46,951 nt of DNA. It comes from Acidobacteriaceae bacterium. Its GTDB lineage: Bacteria > Acidobacteriota > Terriglobia > Terriglobales > Acidobacteriaceae. The notes under the pieces are model-generated. The model ran no database searches and was not told the origin of the DNA. It saw nothing but the letters and a program-made list of their open reading frames with translations. The stretch spans positions 1-46,951 of the forward strand of contig JASHQQ010000151.1 of the NCBI GenBank assembly GCA_030039035.1, in the 5' to 3' direction. A program made the translations under genes and the position numbers. Positions 1 to 8,754 of the stretch are shown one piece after another. How positions within the stretch are numbered: position 1 is the first letter of the stretch; every line of letters begins with the position of its first letter.

Positions 1-95
1 ACTTCATGGCCCAGCCCGGCCAGCTCGATGCCCAACTCCGTAGCCACCACGCCCGAGCCGCCATAGGTGGGATAACAGGTGATGCCGATGCGCAT
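1..95 (-). CDS. bshA: N-acetyl-alpha-D-glucosaminyl L-malate synthase BshA, N-terminal fragment (cut by window edge)
   Basis: The reverse strand from position 95 reads [20 protein letters not shown] and continues to LGHEV at the window edge, 31 complete codons. This start is the hallmark N-terminus of BshA, the GT4 glycosyltransferase that joins GlcNAc from UDP-GlcNAc to L-malate in the first step of bacillithiol synthesis in the cytoplasm. The glycine-rich GGSG turn is the usual nucleotide-sugar loop of GT-B enzymes. It lies 112 bases downstream of the HpnK-like deacetylase on the same strand. BshB, the next enzyme of the pathway, is also a deacetylase but of a different family, so the neighbour is not necessarily part of the pathway. 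Only the first tenth of the protein is visible, but the motif is distinctive. Confidence 0.85.
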   Translation of the reverse strand, partial: MRIGITCYPTYGGSGVVATELGIELAGLGHE

Positions 96-207
96 GGGGC
101 CTTTCCGGGGGACTTGAGCCGGGCTGTCTTTCCGTTGGACGCTTGAGACGCGCGGGAAGATTCTTCCGGACGCGGCTCGATGGGATGAACGGCGCGACTG
201 CGGTGAT

Positions 208-1062
208 TTACGATGCGCCGGGCTTCAGATCGGCGAAGGAAATTCGTTCGATGCCGGGAAAGTCGTTGAGCCGGTGCAGAGCCTGGAGCTCGACCTCGCG
301 CGAGGCACGCAGGCGAGTGCGAACCTGCTGTAATACCGCATCGTTGTAGCCGGGATGCGTAACCAGCTCCCACGCGCCTTCAGGCATATTGCGCACCAGG
401 GAATCGACCGTTGCGGAACCGAGCGATCCGGTGGCCAGCACACCGATGGCGCCGCGGGTCGTCACGAATCCTTCTTCCGCGACGATGCGGCGAAACTTGT
501 GCTCGAGGCGGCGCGGCAGCCGCACCTGGGCGCGCCGCAGCAGCGAAGCGCCAGGCGTGGCGCGGATGCTCCACGCCGCCTCAAACGGATTGCGCACGGC
601 GCGAATGCCGGCGGCGCGTGCAGCGCGCAACACCGGCCGCAGCACCGCAGGAAACATGTGTGCGTGCTTGTGGGTGTCAATGTGCGTCAGCCGCAGGCCG
701 CGCTTTTGCAGCCGTGCGATTTGCGCGGCGGCTTCGGCTTCGATCTCGCTGCTTTCGATGCGGCCGACGACCAGCCAGCCAACAAAAGACCCAAGCGTGG
801 GATGGAAGCGATCGCTTCGCCGAGCTGTGAGCGTCGGGACCTGCGCAACCGGCAAAACCGGTTGGCCATCGACCAGCACGACATGGCAGCCGACCGCCAG
901 CGACGGATTGGCGTGAGCCATCTCAATGGCCTCTTCCGTCGCCCATGCGCGTGCCATCAGCGTTGCGCTGGTGAGCACGCCGGCACGATGCAACTCCGCG
1001 ACGGCGCGATTCACGCCGGAAGTCAGGCCGAAATCGTCGGCGTTGACAATGAGCCGCCTCAC
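208..1062 (-). CDS. HpnK/ChbG (YdjC-like) family carbohydrate deacetylase
   Basis: A 284-residue protein starting at a GTG codon with [11 protein letters not shown], the signature of the YdjC/ChbG/HpnK polysaccharide deacetylase-like fold. Visible metal and catalytic elements are the paired Asp of NADDFG (about residues 8-9), the [12 protein letters not shown] motif near residue 127 and [10 protein letters not shown] near residue 234. The phrase [15 protein letters not shown] resembles HpnK, which is found in hopanoid loci, more than chitooligosaccharide-specific ChbG. No hopanoid genes are visible, so the substrate is unknown. It precedes bshA on the same strand with a 112-base gap. No convincing Shine-Dalgarno sits before the GTG, so the start rests on the conserved N-terminus. 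Family assignment is solid; the role is inferred. Confidence 0.85.
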   Translation of the reverse strand: MRRLIVNADDFGLTSGVNRAVAELHRAGVLTSATLMARAWATEEAIEMAHANPSLAVGCHVVLVDGQPVLPVAQVPTLTARRSDRFHPTLGSFVGWLVVGRIESSEIEAEAAAQIARLQKRGLRLTHIDTHKHAHMFPAVLRPVLRAARAAGIRAVRNPFEAAWSIRATPGASLLRRAQVRLPRRLEHKFRRIVAEEGFVTTRGAIGVLATGSLGSATVDSLVRNMPEGAWELVTHPGYNDAVLQQVRTRLRASREVELQALHRLNDFPGIERISFADLKPGAS

Positions 1063-1196
1063 CGGCTGAGTCTATCAATCGACGCTCCAGGCATCGTCAG
1101 CGGGTCGGTCGGGAATCGCCGGCTCCTTCGCAACGGCAGCCGCTGCTATCATGGCATCAGGCCGCAACGGCCATGTCCAGGATCGTTGTCAGGATC

Positions 1197-1273
1197 GGGC
1201 GGTTAGCTCAGTTGGTCAGAGCGCCTGCCTTACAAGCAGGAGGTCGCAGGTTCGAGCCCTGCACTGCCCACCA
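1197..1273 (+). tRNA. tRNA-Val (anticodon TAC), CCA encoded
   Basis: A complete 77-base cloverleaf can be folded by eye. The acceptor arm GGGCGGT pairs with ACTGCCC (one G-T pair). The anticodon stem CCTGC/GCAGG holds the loop CTTACAA, giving anticodon TAC, which reads GUA valine codons. The T arm GCAGG-TTCGAGC-CCTGC follows, then a discriminator A and a genome-encoded CCA. It closely matches the bacterial tRNA-Val(UAC) pattern. It lies alone, between the divergently placed deacetylase gene and a convergent gene. About 270 bases with no recognisable gene follow; they contain a small CGAGGT/ACCTCG hairpin near 1458-1474 but no T-run. Confidence 0.96.
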
Positions 1274-1543
1274 GGATTCGATTGGACTTGCATGCTTCCT
1301 GGAATATCCTTCCGCACTGGCTGTGGTGGATTTTGCGGGGAGTCCGTTTCAAAACCAGCTTGATCGAAGACCGCCAACGCCCTTTTTCTTCGCTTCCGCC
1401 CGGACGCGGGATCGCGTTCGATCTTCCTGGGACTCATGCATCCGGGGATGAAATTTGCGAGGTCGCAACCTCGATGGTGGAGAAGTCGGCGGAAACTCCC
1501 GCCTGCCGCCACAGCGATCCGCGACAACAATGGCGATACCGCC

Positions 1544-2344
1544 CTATTTGCCTTGCTCAAGTGAGTTCGACCAGGCGGGGCGTGCCAGTTCGATGTTTAC
1601 GACGGGGCCTTCCGGATAGATTGGACCCTGCTCCCTGATGAAGGTCGGGGCGTCGCCGCCGACAATCCAGATCTGGATGTCCGGGGGTTGCTTGCCGATC
1701 AAAGGCGCCACGACACCCGCCACGCCTCCCAGATCGATCCTGATTTCGAAATGGTCGCCCTGGTGAGAAATCCCGGCAACCGAGAACGGATCTTCGCCAC
1801 GGGGTGAGATAACAAGCTTGACCAGGCGCGGTTTCGGGGTCGCTACCAGCATAGAGACAGTAGTTTGCGGGGAATCGGGCGGGATGTTTTCGACGATGAC
1901 AGGAACCATCCCGTTCGCCAGGTCGGACGGGAGGTCGAAATGGTTGGCGTTCGTTTCCTCCTTGCCGTCTTTCCCGGCGAATCGAACCGTGACCTGGCTC
2001 TTGCGGGAGTCGATCGAGATATCCATAGGGTGAGGGAAGAATGGGCCTTTCTGGATATGGTGATCGGAGATAAGGCGGAAGCTGCGGCCCTGCGTGAAAA
2101 CGGTGGTCTCCTCGTCGACGGAACCGTCCTCAAAGCGGAAGAGGGTTCGCGCAGTGACCCGATCGCCGTGGGCGACCTGAACGAGGTCTCCTGAAGCCAG
2201 CACCCGCCCGTCGTCCGAGCGCAGCTCGAGGAAACCGTGGATGGTGCCCTGCTGATAGTGAACCGGTACGGATTCTGCCGGAAGATGCAGACTGCAGGCG
2301 CAGGCGAAGACGATGAAAAACCGGGATCCGATATGTGTTTGCAA
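1544..2344 (-). CDS. Exported protein of unknown function
   Basis: The open frame extends up to a GTG at 2506 (320 codons), with an ATG at 2428. I prefer the TTG at 2344. It has GCGAGG a few bases upstream and puts a normal signal peptide at the very N-terminus, with hydrophobic core FFIVFACACSLHLPA. The mature part is rich in beta-strand-like segments, such as HGFLELRSDDGRVLASGDLVQVAHGD and TTVFTQGRSFRLISDHHIQKG, ending near SLEQGK. I recognise no catalytic motif. Proteins of this general type, which appear to score how a setting changes an exported substrate, are common in Acidobacteria, but I cannot name a family. It is divergent from the response regulator gene at 2578, so the two may share a regulatory region of about 230 bases if the TTG start is right. 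Confidence 0.6.
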   Translation of the reverse strand: MQTHIGSRFFIVFACACSLHLPAESVPVHYQQGTIHGFLELRSDDGRVLASGDLVQVAHGDRVTARTLFRFEDGSVDEETTVFTQGRSFRLISDHHIQKGPFFPHPMDISIDSRKSQVTVRFAGKDGKEETNANHFDLPSDLANGMVPVIVENIPPDSPQTTVSMLVATPKPRLVKLVISPRGEDPFSVAGISHQGDHFEIRIDLGGVAGVVAPLIGKQPPDIQIWIVGGDAPTFIREQGPIYPEGPVVNIELARPAWSNSLEQGK

Positions 2345-2577
2345 GATGCCTCGCAAATGCTTGCTCGCTGCAATTCGATGAAGGAGTGCGGGTAAGGGTT
2401 TGCCAGGGTGGCTTGCTCGCTTGAGCATGACTGGATAATTCGCATGGGGAGTTTGGCCAGCAGGCTTCGGATCGTGCGATACCGACGCCGGCCCGAAAGC
2501 CGTCACGCCGCGGGGCGTCCGGTCAAATCCTTGCTGCCAATCGTCCCCGACGCCTCGTATAGTGATGTGCAGGCGTC

Positions 2578-3261
2578 ATGAAGACCATCCTTGTGATTGA
2601 GGACGATCCCCGCATCCAGAAAGCCCTGGTGCGCCTGTTCACGTCGGAGGGGTATCAGGTGCATGTGGAAGGCGAGGGCCAGGGCGGGCTGTCGGCCAGC
2701 CGCAAGGTACAGCCCGCGGCGGTGGTGCTCGACCTGATGCTGCCCGGCATCAACGGCCGCGAACTTTGCCGGATGATGAAGGAGTCGCAACCCGACGTCC
2801 CGGTGATCATCCTCAGCGCGGTGAGCGAGGTTGCCGACAAGGTGCTTCTGCTGGAGCTGGGCGCGGACGATTACGTGACCAAGCCGTTCAGCCCGCGGGA
2901 GCTGCTGGCGAGAGTGGAAGCGGCGATTCGCAGAACCTCGAAGACCGGCAGCGCCAAGGTGACGCAGTTCGGCGAGATCTCGATCGACGCCGCCAAGATG
3001 GAGGTGCGCCGCGATGGGACGGTGGTTACGCTCACCGCGCATGAATTCAAACTGCTGCGCTACTTTGTCGAGAATGCCGGACGCGTGCTGACGCGGAGCG
3101 AACTGCTGAACGATGTGTGGGGCTACGATTCCTATCCCAATACGCGGACGGTCGATAACCAGGTATTGAAGCTGCGCCAGAAACTGGAGCGCGATCCGGC
3201 GCAGCCGCGGCATTTTCTTACCGTGCATGGCGCGGGATATAAATTCGTGCGCGAGGCGTGA
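2578..3261 (+). CDS. OmpR/PhoB-family response regulator
   Basis: A 227-residue two-domain transcription factor. The receiver domain (about 1-118) shows the acidic pair E8-D9-D10, phospho-acceptor D52 in VVLDLMLPG and K102 in TKPFSPREL. The C-terminal half (about 130-225) is a winged-helix Trans_reg_C domain with LTAHEFKLLRYFVENAGRVL and RTVDNQVLKLRQKLE, ending in the typical VHGAGYKFV. Phosphorylation by the kinase encoded next at 3376 is expected to drive DNA binding. The ATG follows AGGCGTC closely. The gene heads a probable four-gene operon with the kinase, a porin-like protein and a cupredoxin, which are its likely targets by context. The inducing signal is not evident from the sequence. 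Confidence 0.95.
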   Translation: MKTILVIEDDPRIQKALVRLFTSEGYQVHVEGEGQGGLSASRKVQPAAVVLDLMLPGINGRELCRMMKESQPDVPVIILSAVSEVADKVLLLELGADDYVTKPFSPRELLARVEAAIRRTSKTGSAKVTQFGEISIDAAKMEVRRDGTVVTLTAHEFKLLRYFVENAGRVLTRSELLNDVWGYDSYPNTRTVDNQVLKLRQKLERDPAQPRHFLTVHGAGYKFVREA

Positions 3262-3375
3262 GGCGTCGATCCCGCCCTTGCGTCAAGAACAAAAAAGCGG
3301 CAAGGATGGACCTCCCGGGCGGCAGAGATACGAGCGCACGACGACGACCAACTTCAAAGTGGAGAGCCTTTGACG

Positions 3376-5154
3376 ATGCGCCCCTGGCGAATGCGAACGA
3401 TGCTCCTGGTATCGCTGGTGGCGCTCGCATTGGCGATGACGGCCATCTTTCTGGCCATGGCGCGTTTCACCGTGGAACGGCAGGCGCGCGCCGATCTCAC
3501 GCTCGACGTGCAGCACTCGCTGCGGACCTTTCGCAATCTGCAGGCGCAACGGCAGCGCCTGCTGCTGCGCGAGTCGAGCCTGCTCTCGGAACTGCCCACC
3601 CTGAAGGCGACAATGACGTCTTTCAATCGCCGCACCATCCAGGACAATGGCTTGCAGTTCTGGAAGCTGAGCGGCGAGGATCTCTTTGCGCTGTCCAGTC
3701 CCGAAGGCCATCTCGACGCCTTTTACAACAGCGGCGCTCCGTTGTCCCGGGATAGCGTGGAGCGCGTCCTCCGCGCAGCGATCAGTTCTCCCGGGTCGCT
3801 GCAACTGCTCGCCTCGGATGGCAGGCTCTTCGAGATTTCTTCGCAGCCGCTCACCTTCGGCTCCGGCGAGCAAATGTCCGGCCTTGGGTACGTGACCACA
3901 GGCTATGAATTCACGACAAAGATCGCGCAGGAAGTAAGCGACGCGGCGGCGGCGGAGGTGGTCTTCGCCGTGGACGGGAAGGTGGTGGCCGGGATGCTGC
4001 CGGCGCCGCTGCGTCAGGAACTGGTCTCGACGCAGAGCGAACTGCTGAGCCAGCCGCTCGAGAGCCGGGAGATGCGGCTGGGCCGCCAGCGCTATCTGGC
4101 TTCGTCGGTGCGCCTGCGGGACGAGGCCGCTCCCGGCGCCGACATTCAGCTCGTCGTGTTCAAATCCTTTGCCGAGGAAGAGCGGATTCTGGCCAGCCTG
4201 AACCGGCTGGTGGCGGCGCTGAGCGCGCTCGCGGCCCTGCTTGGAGTCGTCCTGGCGGCCTTTATTGCCCGCACCGTCACACGGCCTTTGCAATCGTTGC
4301 TGGCGGGCACGCGCGCACTCGGCCGCGGAGACTTTACGCACAAGGTGAGCGAGGCGGGCGCCGAGGAGGTGCGCGAGCTGAGCCGCGCCTTCGATCGCAT
4401 GCGCGAACGAATGCAAAAAACGCAGCAGGAGCTGCTTGCGGCCGAACGCATGGCGACCATCGGGCAGATGGCCAGCTCCGTCTCGCACGATCTGCGGCAC
4501 TACCTGTCCGCGATCTATGCCAATGCGGAGTTTCTCGCCAGTCCCGGCATTCCCGCCGGCGAGCGCGAAGAATTGCTGGCTGACGTTCAGGCCGGCGTGC
4601 AGGGCATGACGGACATGCTCGACTCGCTGCTCGTATTCAGCCGGACGGGGATGGTGCTGCAACTGCGGCCCGAGTATCTGACCGTGCTGGTGGAACAGAC
4701 CGTGGCCGCCATTCGCTCACACCCCGACGCCCGCGGCGTCGATCTGAGAGTGCGGCCGGTTTTGCCCCTGCTGGTCGAGGTTGATCCCAAGGAGTTGCGC
4801 CGCGCGGTGTATAACCTGCTGCTGAATGCATGCCAGGCGGTGGGAAGGGGCGCGCGCCCGGCATGGGTTTCTCTCGAGACGGCGATCCTTTCCGACGGGC
4901 TGCATATCACGGTCCGCGACAGCGGGCCGGGCGTGCCGGCCGCCATTCGCGAAACTCTTTTTCATCCCTTCGTCAGCGAGGGGAAGCAGAGCGGCGTGGG
5001 CCTTGGGCTGGCGCTGGCCAAGCGAATCGCCGAGGCGCACGGCGGCAGCATTGCTCTGGACGAGTCGCTCGCCGGGAGCACGGCTTTCACCATCTGCTTG
5101 CCCCAGGCGCGAATATTGGAGGAGGCCGCGGTCCGGCCTGCGGAGAAGAAATGA
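3376..5154 (+). CDS. Sensor histidine kinase with periplasmic sensing region and HAMP domain
   Basis: About 592 residues. I chose the ATG at 3376 over the TTG two codons earlier because GGAGAG at 3361-3366 is better spaced for it. The order is: first membrane helix (about 7-29), a periplasmic sensing region of roughly 240 residues, second helix (about 278-300), a HAMP linker containing TRPLQSLLAGTRALGRGDF, and a dimerisation helix with H371 in SVSHDLRHYLS. The ATPase domain follows, with the N box near 473-490 (RRAVYNLLLNACQAVG), DSGPGVP near 514 and GVGLGLALAKRIAEAHGG. The SHDLRHYL H-box is of the NtrB/HPK4-like type. Its stop codon overlaps the next start as ATGA. The partner is the regulator upstream, 114 bases away. 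Confidence 0.93.
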   Translation: MRPWRMRTMLLVSLVALALAMTAIFLAMARFTVERQARADLTLDVQHSLRTFRNLQAQRQRLLLRESSLLSELPTLKATMTSFNRRTIQDNGLQFWKLSGEDLFALSSPEGHLDAFYNSGAPLSRDSVERVLRAAISSPGSLQLLASDGRLFEISSQPLTFGSGEQMSGLGYVTTGYEFTTKIAQEVSDAAAAEVVFAVDGKVVAGMLPAPLRQELVSTQSELLSQPLESREMRLGRQRYLASSVRLRDEAAPGADIQLVVFKSFAEEERILASLNRLVAALSALAALLGVVLAAFIARTVTRPLQSLLAGTRALGRGDFTHKVSEAGAEEVRELSRAFDRMRERMQKTQQELLAAERMATIGQMASSVSHDLRHYLSAIYANAEFLASPGIPAGEREELLADVQAGVQGMTDMLDSLLVFSRTGMVLQLRPEYLTVLVEQTVAAIRSHPDARGVDLRVRPVLPLLVEVDPKELRRAVYNLLLNACQAVGRGARPAWVSLETAILSDGLHITVRDSGPGVPAAIRETLFHPFVSEGKQSGVGLGLALAKRIAEAHGGSIALDESLAGSTAFTICLPQARILEEAAVRPAEKK

Positions 5155-6683
5155 AAGGGTTCCGGGGGAGAATCGTCATGGGAGCGGCCTGCGCCTGTCT
5201 GCTCGGGGTGTCGGCGCCTGGCGCGCAATCGGGCGAACCGCAGGCCGCGGCATCAACCGACAGCGGCCGGATGGAGGCGCTGGAACAACGCATCGACCGG
5301 CTGGCGGAGACCCTGGCCGTCGCGCAGGCGCAAGTGGAACAGGATCGGGCGAAGATGCAGTCGATGCAGGCGGAGATCGAGGACCTTCGCAGGAGCCTTG
5401 GCGAGAGCGGCAGGAGTCCGGCGCCGGAAATTCAGAACGCCGCAGTGCAGTTGCAGCAGGCAGTGGAGCAAATACGGGAAGAGCAGGATGTAATTTCGTC
5501 CGAGGTCAAACAGCACGAACAGACCAAGGTGGAGAGCGCTTCGAAGATGCCGGTGCGTGTTCATGGGCTGGTGCTGTTCAACGCGTTCGTGAACGAGGGC
5601 GTGGTGGACCAACCGGATCTTCCCACGGCGGCGCTGGCGCGAACGCCGGACCAGAGCCACGGCAGCGTCGGTGCCGGGCTGCGGCAAACCATGCTTGGCG
5701 TGGACGGAACCGGCCCGGTTCTCTGGAACGGCCGGCTGCTCGCCGATGTCTCGCTGGATTTTTTTGGCGGAGTGACGGCCGGAGCGCTGAGCGCGCCGGC
5801 GGGAGTGGTTCGCATGCGCACCGCGGGAATCACGTGGCAAGCGCCCAACGATCTGGTGCGAGCGGGCTACGACGGGCCGCTGATCTCGCCGCTCTCGCCC
5901 ACTTCCATCGCGACGGTTGCGCAGCCGGCATTGGCCTGGTCAGGAAACCTTTGGGTCTGGGCTCCGCAATTGCGCTGGGAACATCTCTTCCCCCTGAACG
6001 ATGACCGGCATCTCGGATTCGAGTTCGGGTTGTACGATGCTGCCTACACCGCGGATTACTCGAATGAAGCTTACCGCGCTGTAAGTCCCGGAGAAGCTGC
6101 CCGGCAGCCGGGCTTTGAATCGCGGATCTCCTACCGTGCCGGAAAAGATGCGAGTGAGCTTGCGATTGGGGCCGCAGGTTACTACGACCGGAAGAACTAT
6201 GGAGCCGGCCAGACCGTGGACACCTGGGCCGGCGCGACGGATTGGAGAATCCCGGCGACCTCGCGCGGGAACCTGACCGGCGAATTCTATCGCGGGCGCG
6301 GCATCGGCTCATTGGGCGGCGGAGCCTATCGCGACACGTACTCCTACACCAGTTACCTCTCGGGCGTCCAGGTTTTCAAAGGGCTGGATTCAATTGGCGG
6401 CTGGACGCAATGGCAATGGAACTTTACGGAAACGATGCAACTGAACGCGGCGGCAGGTCAGGACACCGGTTATGCCGGAGAGTTACGCTACGGAAGCACG
6501 CCGCTGGAGACCAACCAGCTCTATTACTACGCCCGGAACCGGACTCTCATGGCGAATTTCGTCTATCGCCCGTGGTCATCGTTTCTGTTCTCCCCTGAAT
6601 TTCGCCGCCTGGAAAGCTGGCCGATTTACGGGCAGGGGCAGACGGCGAATGTCTATACCCTTTCGGCGGGTTACCAGTTCTGA
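5151..6683 (+). CDS. Coiled-coil outer-membrane porin-like protein
   Basis: 510 residues from the ATG that overlaps the kinase stop (ATGA). A signal peptide (GAACACLLGVSAPGAQ) is followed by a coiled coil (about 40-125: MEALEQRIDRLAETLAVAQAQ and later heptads). The remainder is rich in aromatic and glycine residues in alternating strands, and ends in YTLSAGYQF with a C-terminal phenylalanine, the usual signal for outer-membrane barrel insertion. The layout resembles DcaP-like trimeric porins, in which a short coiled coil precedes the barrel. A role in uptake of the compound sensed by the adjacent two-component system is an inference. Substrate unknown. A longer open frame reaching back to 4830 is an overlap with the kinase gene and was not used. 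Confidence 0.8.
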   Translation: MKGFRGRIVMGAACACLLGVSAPGAQSGEPQAAASTDSGRMEALEQRIDRLAETLAVAQAQVEQDRAKMQSMQAEIEDLRRSLGESGRSPAPEIQNAAVQLQQAVEQIREEQDVISSEVKQHEQTKVESASKMPVRVHGLVLFNAFVNEGVVDQPDLPTAALARTPDQSHGSVGAGLRQTMLGVDGTGPVLWNGRLLADVSLDFFGGVTAGALSAPAGVVRMRTAGITWQAPNDLVRAGYDGPLISPLSPTSIATVAQPALAWSGNLWVWAPQLRWEHLFPLNDDRHLGFEFGLYDAAYTADYSNEAYRAVSPGEAARQPGFESRISYRAGKDASELAIGAAGYYDRKNYGAGQTVDTWAGATDWRIPATSRGNLTGEFYRGRGIGSLGGGAYRDTYSYTSYLSGVQVFKGLDSIGGWTQWQWNFTETMQLNAAAGQDTGYAGELRYGSTPLETNQLYYYARNRTLMANFVYRPWSSFLFSPEFRRLESWPIYGQGQTANVYTLSAGYQF

Positions 6684-6685
6684 CC

Positions 6686-7456
6686 ATGCCCAGGAAGCGC
6701 GCCAACTTCGCGACGTTCGGACGATCCCGCCGGAAGACGTGGATTCGCGCGTGGATCGCCGTCCTGCTTTGCGTGTCTTCGTCCCCGGCTTATTCGCAGG
6801 CGAACGATGTTACATTGCAGGTGAATCTGGCGCCCGGCCAGGCGCGACGCCGCGCGCATATTGTTTCCCCGCCCAGCGTGGCCTGGCTGGTTCCCACGGC
6901 CGGCGACCCCGCTGCCGGCTCGCCATCGCCGGGGCACACTTATCGAATGGTGCAGAAGAACAAGCAGTTCGTTCCGCATTTGATGGTTGTGCCCGTGGGA
7001 AGCGTTGTGGAGTTTCCCAACGAAGACCCGTTCTTCCACAACGTTTTCTCGCTTTACAACGGCAAGCGGTTCGACCTTGGTCTGTATGAGACGGGCAGCG
7101 CGCGCGGCGTGCGATTCGATCGCGAGGGCGTCTCCTACATCTTCTGCAATATTCATCCCGAGATGGGTGCGGTCATTCTGGCCCTTTCGACCCCTTACTA
7201 CGCGACTTCGCACGACGGGAATATCGCCATTCCAAACGTGCCGCCCGGCCGCTATACGCTCAATGTATGGACGGAAGGCGCCACGGCGGAAAGCCTGAGC
7301 TCGGCCAAAAGACAGGTGACCGTTTCCGGCGCCGGCGCGACTCTGGGCGCGATCGATCTGGTTGCCGCTCCCAGCCCGGTGACCCATCACGCCAACAAAT
7401 ACGGTGAATCTTATCCGCCCACTGCCACGGGCGATTCTCCGACTCCGCCGTATTGA
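6686..7456 (+). CDS. Secreted type 1 copper protein (plastocyanin/cupredoxin-like) with C-terminal beta-sandwich
   Basis: 256 residues, starting 2 bases after the porin stop. After a signal peptide (WIAVLLCVSSSPAYSQ, about 20-38) there is a cupredoxin core with ligands readable as H118 (PFFHNVFS), C154, H157 and M160 (FCNIHPEM). This His-Cys-His-Met set is a type 1 blue-copper site. The following stretch DGNIAIPNVPPGRYTLNVW looks like a carboxypeptidase-regulatory-like fold (about 175-230). The protein probably shuttles electrons or binds copper outside the cytoplasm. Being the fourth gene of the two-component/porin operon, it may be induced with the porin, so copper sensing is one possibility, but no metal-efflux gene is near. 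Its 3' end overlaps the convergent ligase gene by 46 bases. Confidence 0.83.
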   Translation: MPRKRANFATFGRSRRKTWIRAWIAVLLCVSSSPAYSQANDVTLQVNLAPGQARRRAHIVSPPSVAWLVPTAGDPAAGSPSPGHTYRMVQKNKQFVPHLMVVPVGSVVEFPNEDPFFHNVFSLYNGKRFDLGLYETGSARGVRFDREGVSYIFCNIHPEMGAVILALSTPYYATSHDGNIAIPNVPPGRYTLNVWTEGATAESLSSAKRQVTVSGAGATLGAIDLVAAPSPVTHHANKYGESYPPTATGDSPTPPY

Positions 7457-8754
7457 CGCCTGCAAGCCGCATAAACAGCAGCCAGCACCGCAACATGTAC
7501 CCAAAGATAGATGCGCAATATATTCTGGTTGAACTGCAGGATTGCCCACTCGAAGATAAGGGACTGAGTCAGTGCGCGGAGCCATGCGGCCTGCAGCGGC
7601 GATGCCCGGCGCGCCAGGCGCAAGGGCGATGCAAGAGATACAACGACGAAGCAGAAGAACGGAATCGATCCCGGCCACCCGCTGGCCGCCACGGCTTCGG
7701 CGAAGACGCTCTCGCCCTCATAGGACTTGGCCTCTTCAAAATTCATCGGCCTGGTTCCGATATATCCGGCCACCGATTCGGTGACTCCGCCCAGGCTTTG
7801 TCCCATCCAGGGATGGTCGGCGATGGTCTTCAGCGTGTCACCCAGGTGGTTCTCGCGCTCGTCGATCGAGTGCGATGCCGTACCCAGCAAGCCCGTTCCG
7901 GTTGCGAGGATCGAAGCTACTTCACGATTCTCGCCGTACCAGCGCGCGGCCGCGGAGGCGCCGGCGTAAACCAGCCATAGCGCAGTTGCAGCCGCCAGGA
8001 GCTTCAACGGCGACACTCTGAAGGCAAGCACGGAACGCGGCGACCGGAAGATCCTCCAAAGCCACTTGAGCGGAGCGATGAAAAGTTCGAGAGCGAGAAA
8101 TGCGATTCCCATCCGGCTGGAGCAAACAATCATGGCTGCGATCATCAGAAAATAGGCCGCGGCCCATTTCCAGGCGCGGAATTCCTGAATTCCGGAACGG
8201 CGCAGCGATCCGAGACAGGTCAAACCGAGAATGAGATAAGTGGCGTAGTAAGAAGGCTCGAAGCTGAAGCCGTTGACGCGCGGAATCTTGCCGGGCAGCC
8301 ACCATTGCTCGACAAGCAGCGCCGGACCGCCGGCCAGTGGCAGTACGAATTGAAGGATTCCGAAGCAGGCAATCAGGACAAAGGAGATGAGATAGAAACG
8401 GAGCAGCTTTTCCAATTGTGCGGCATCGTCCGGGAACAGGTTGACAAAAGCGAACGACAATGCGATATCGAGCGCGAGCCAGATGCAGTATCCGAGGCTT
8501 TTCTCCCAAAACGCCGCCGCCGGGACGAACGCGAGTTGCACCGCGAGCCAGGCGACGAGGAAGTGGCCGCCAGGGGGCACTTGCATGGAGGCGCCAAGCC
8601 TGGTCCTGAGGGCGGCCGCCGCAATGAGAATCAATCCCAGCAATTGGGCAATGCGCAGATTCGGGCCGACATCGATATTCAGAAAAATATCGAAGGAGCT
8701 GGTGACGAATACGCCGGCGGCGACCGCAACGAGGAGGTTCGCGGGACGATTCAT
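7411..8754 (-). CDS. O-antigen ligase/polymerase-type membrane protein (Wzy/WaaL-like)
   Basis: 447 residues from the ATG at 8754, which overlaps the stop of the GT9 gene (ATGA) and has GGTGGAAAG upstream. The protein is a string of about ten to twelve hydrophobic helices. Between them is a long soluble loop (GTGLLGTASHSIDERENHLGDTLKTIADHPWMGQSLGGVTE), the usual place and style of the Wzy_C/O-antigen ligase periplasmic loop; HPWMGQSLGG is typical. It would join or polymerise undecaprenyl-linked glycan units at the periplasmic face of the inner membrane. The longer frame to 9042 is only read-through of the upstream gene. It is the last gene of a minus-strand run that also encodes two GT9 enzymes. 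Ligase versus polymerase cannot be settled from sequence. Confidence 0.85.
   Translation of the reverse strand: MNRPANLLVAVAAGVFVTSSFDIFLNIDVGPNLRIAQLLGLILIAAAALRTRLGASMQVPPGGHFLVAWLAVQLAFVPAAAFWEKSLGYCIWLALDIALSFAFVNLFPDDAAQLEKLLRFYLISFVLIACFGILQFVLPLAGGPALLVEQWWLPGKIPRVNGFSFEPSYYATYLILGLTCLGSLRRSGIQEFRAWKWAAAYFLMIAAMIVCSSRMGIAFLALELFIAPLKWLWRIFRSPRSVLAFRVSPLKLLAAATALWLVYAGASAAARWYGENREVASILATGTGLLGTASHSIDERENHLGDTLKTIADHPWMGQSLGGVTESVAGYIGTRPMNFEEAKSYEGESVFAEAVAASGWPGSIPFFCFVVVSLASPLRLARRASPLQAAWLRALTQSLIFEWAILQFNQNILRIYLWVHVAVLAAVYAACRRQYGGVGESPVAVGG

Noticed and set aside
3283..4662. 459-residue minus-strand open frame under the histidine kinase
   Set aside because: Antisense to a well-supported kinase gene and without any domain; a high-GC shadow frame.
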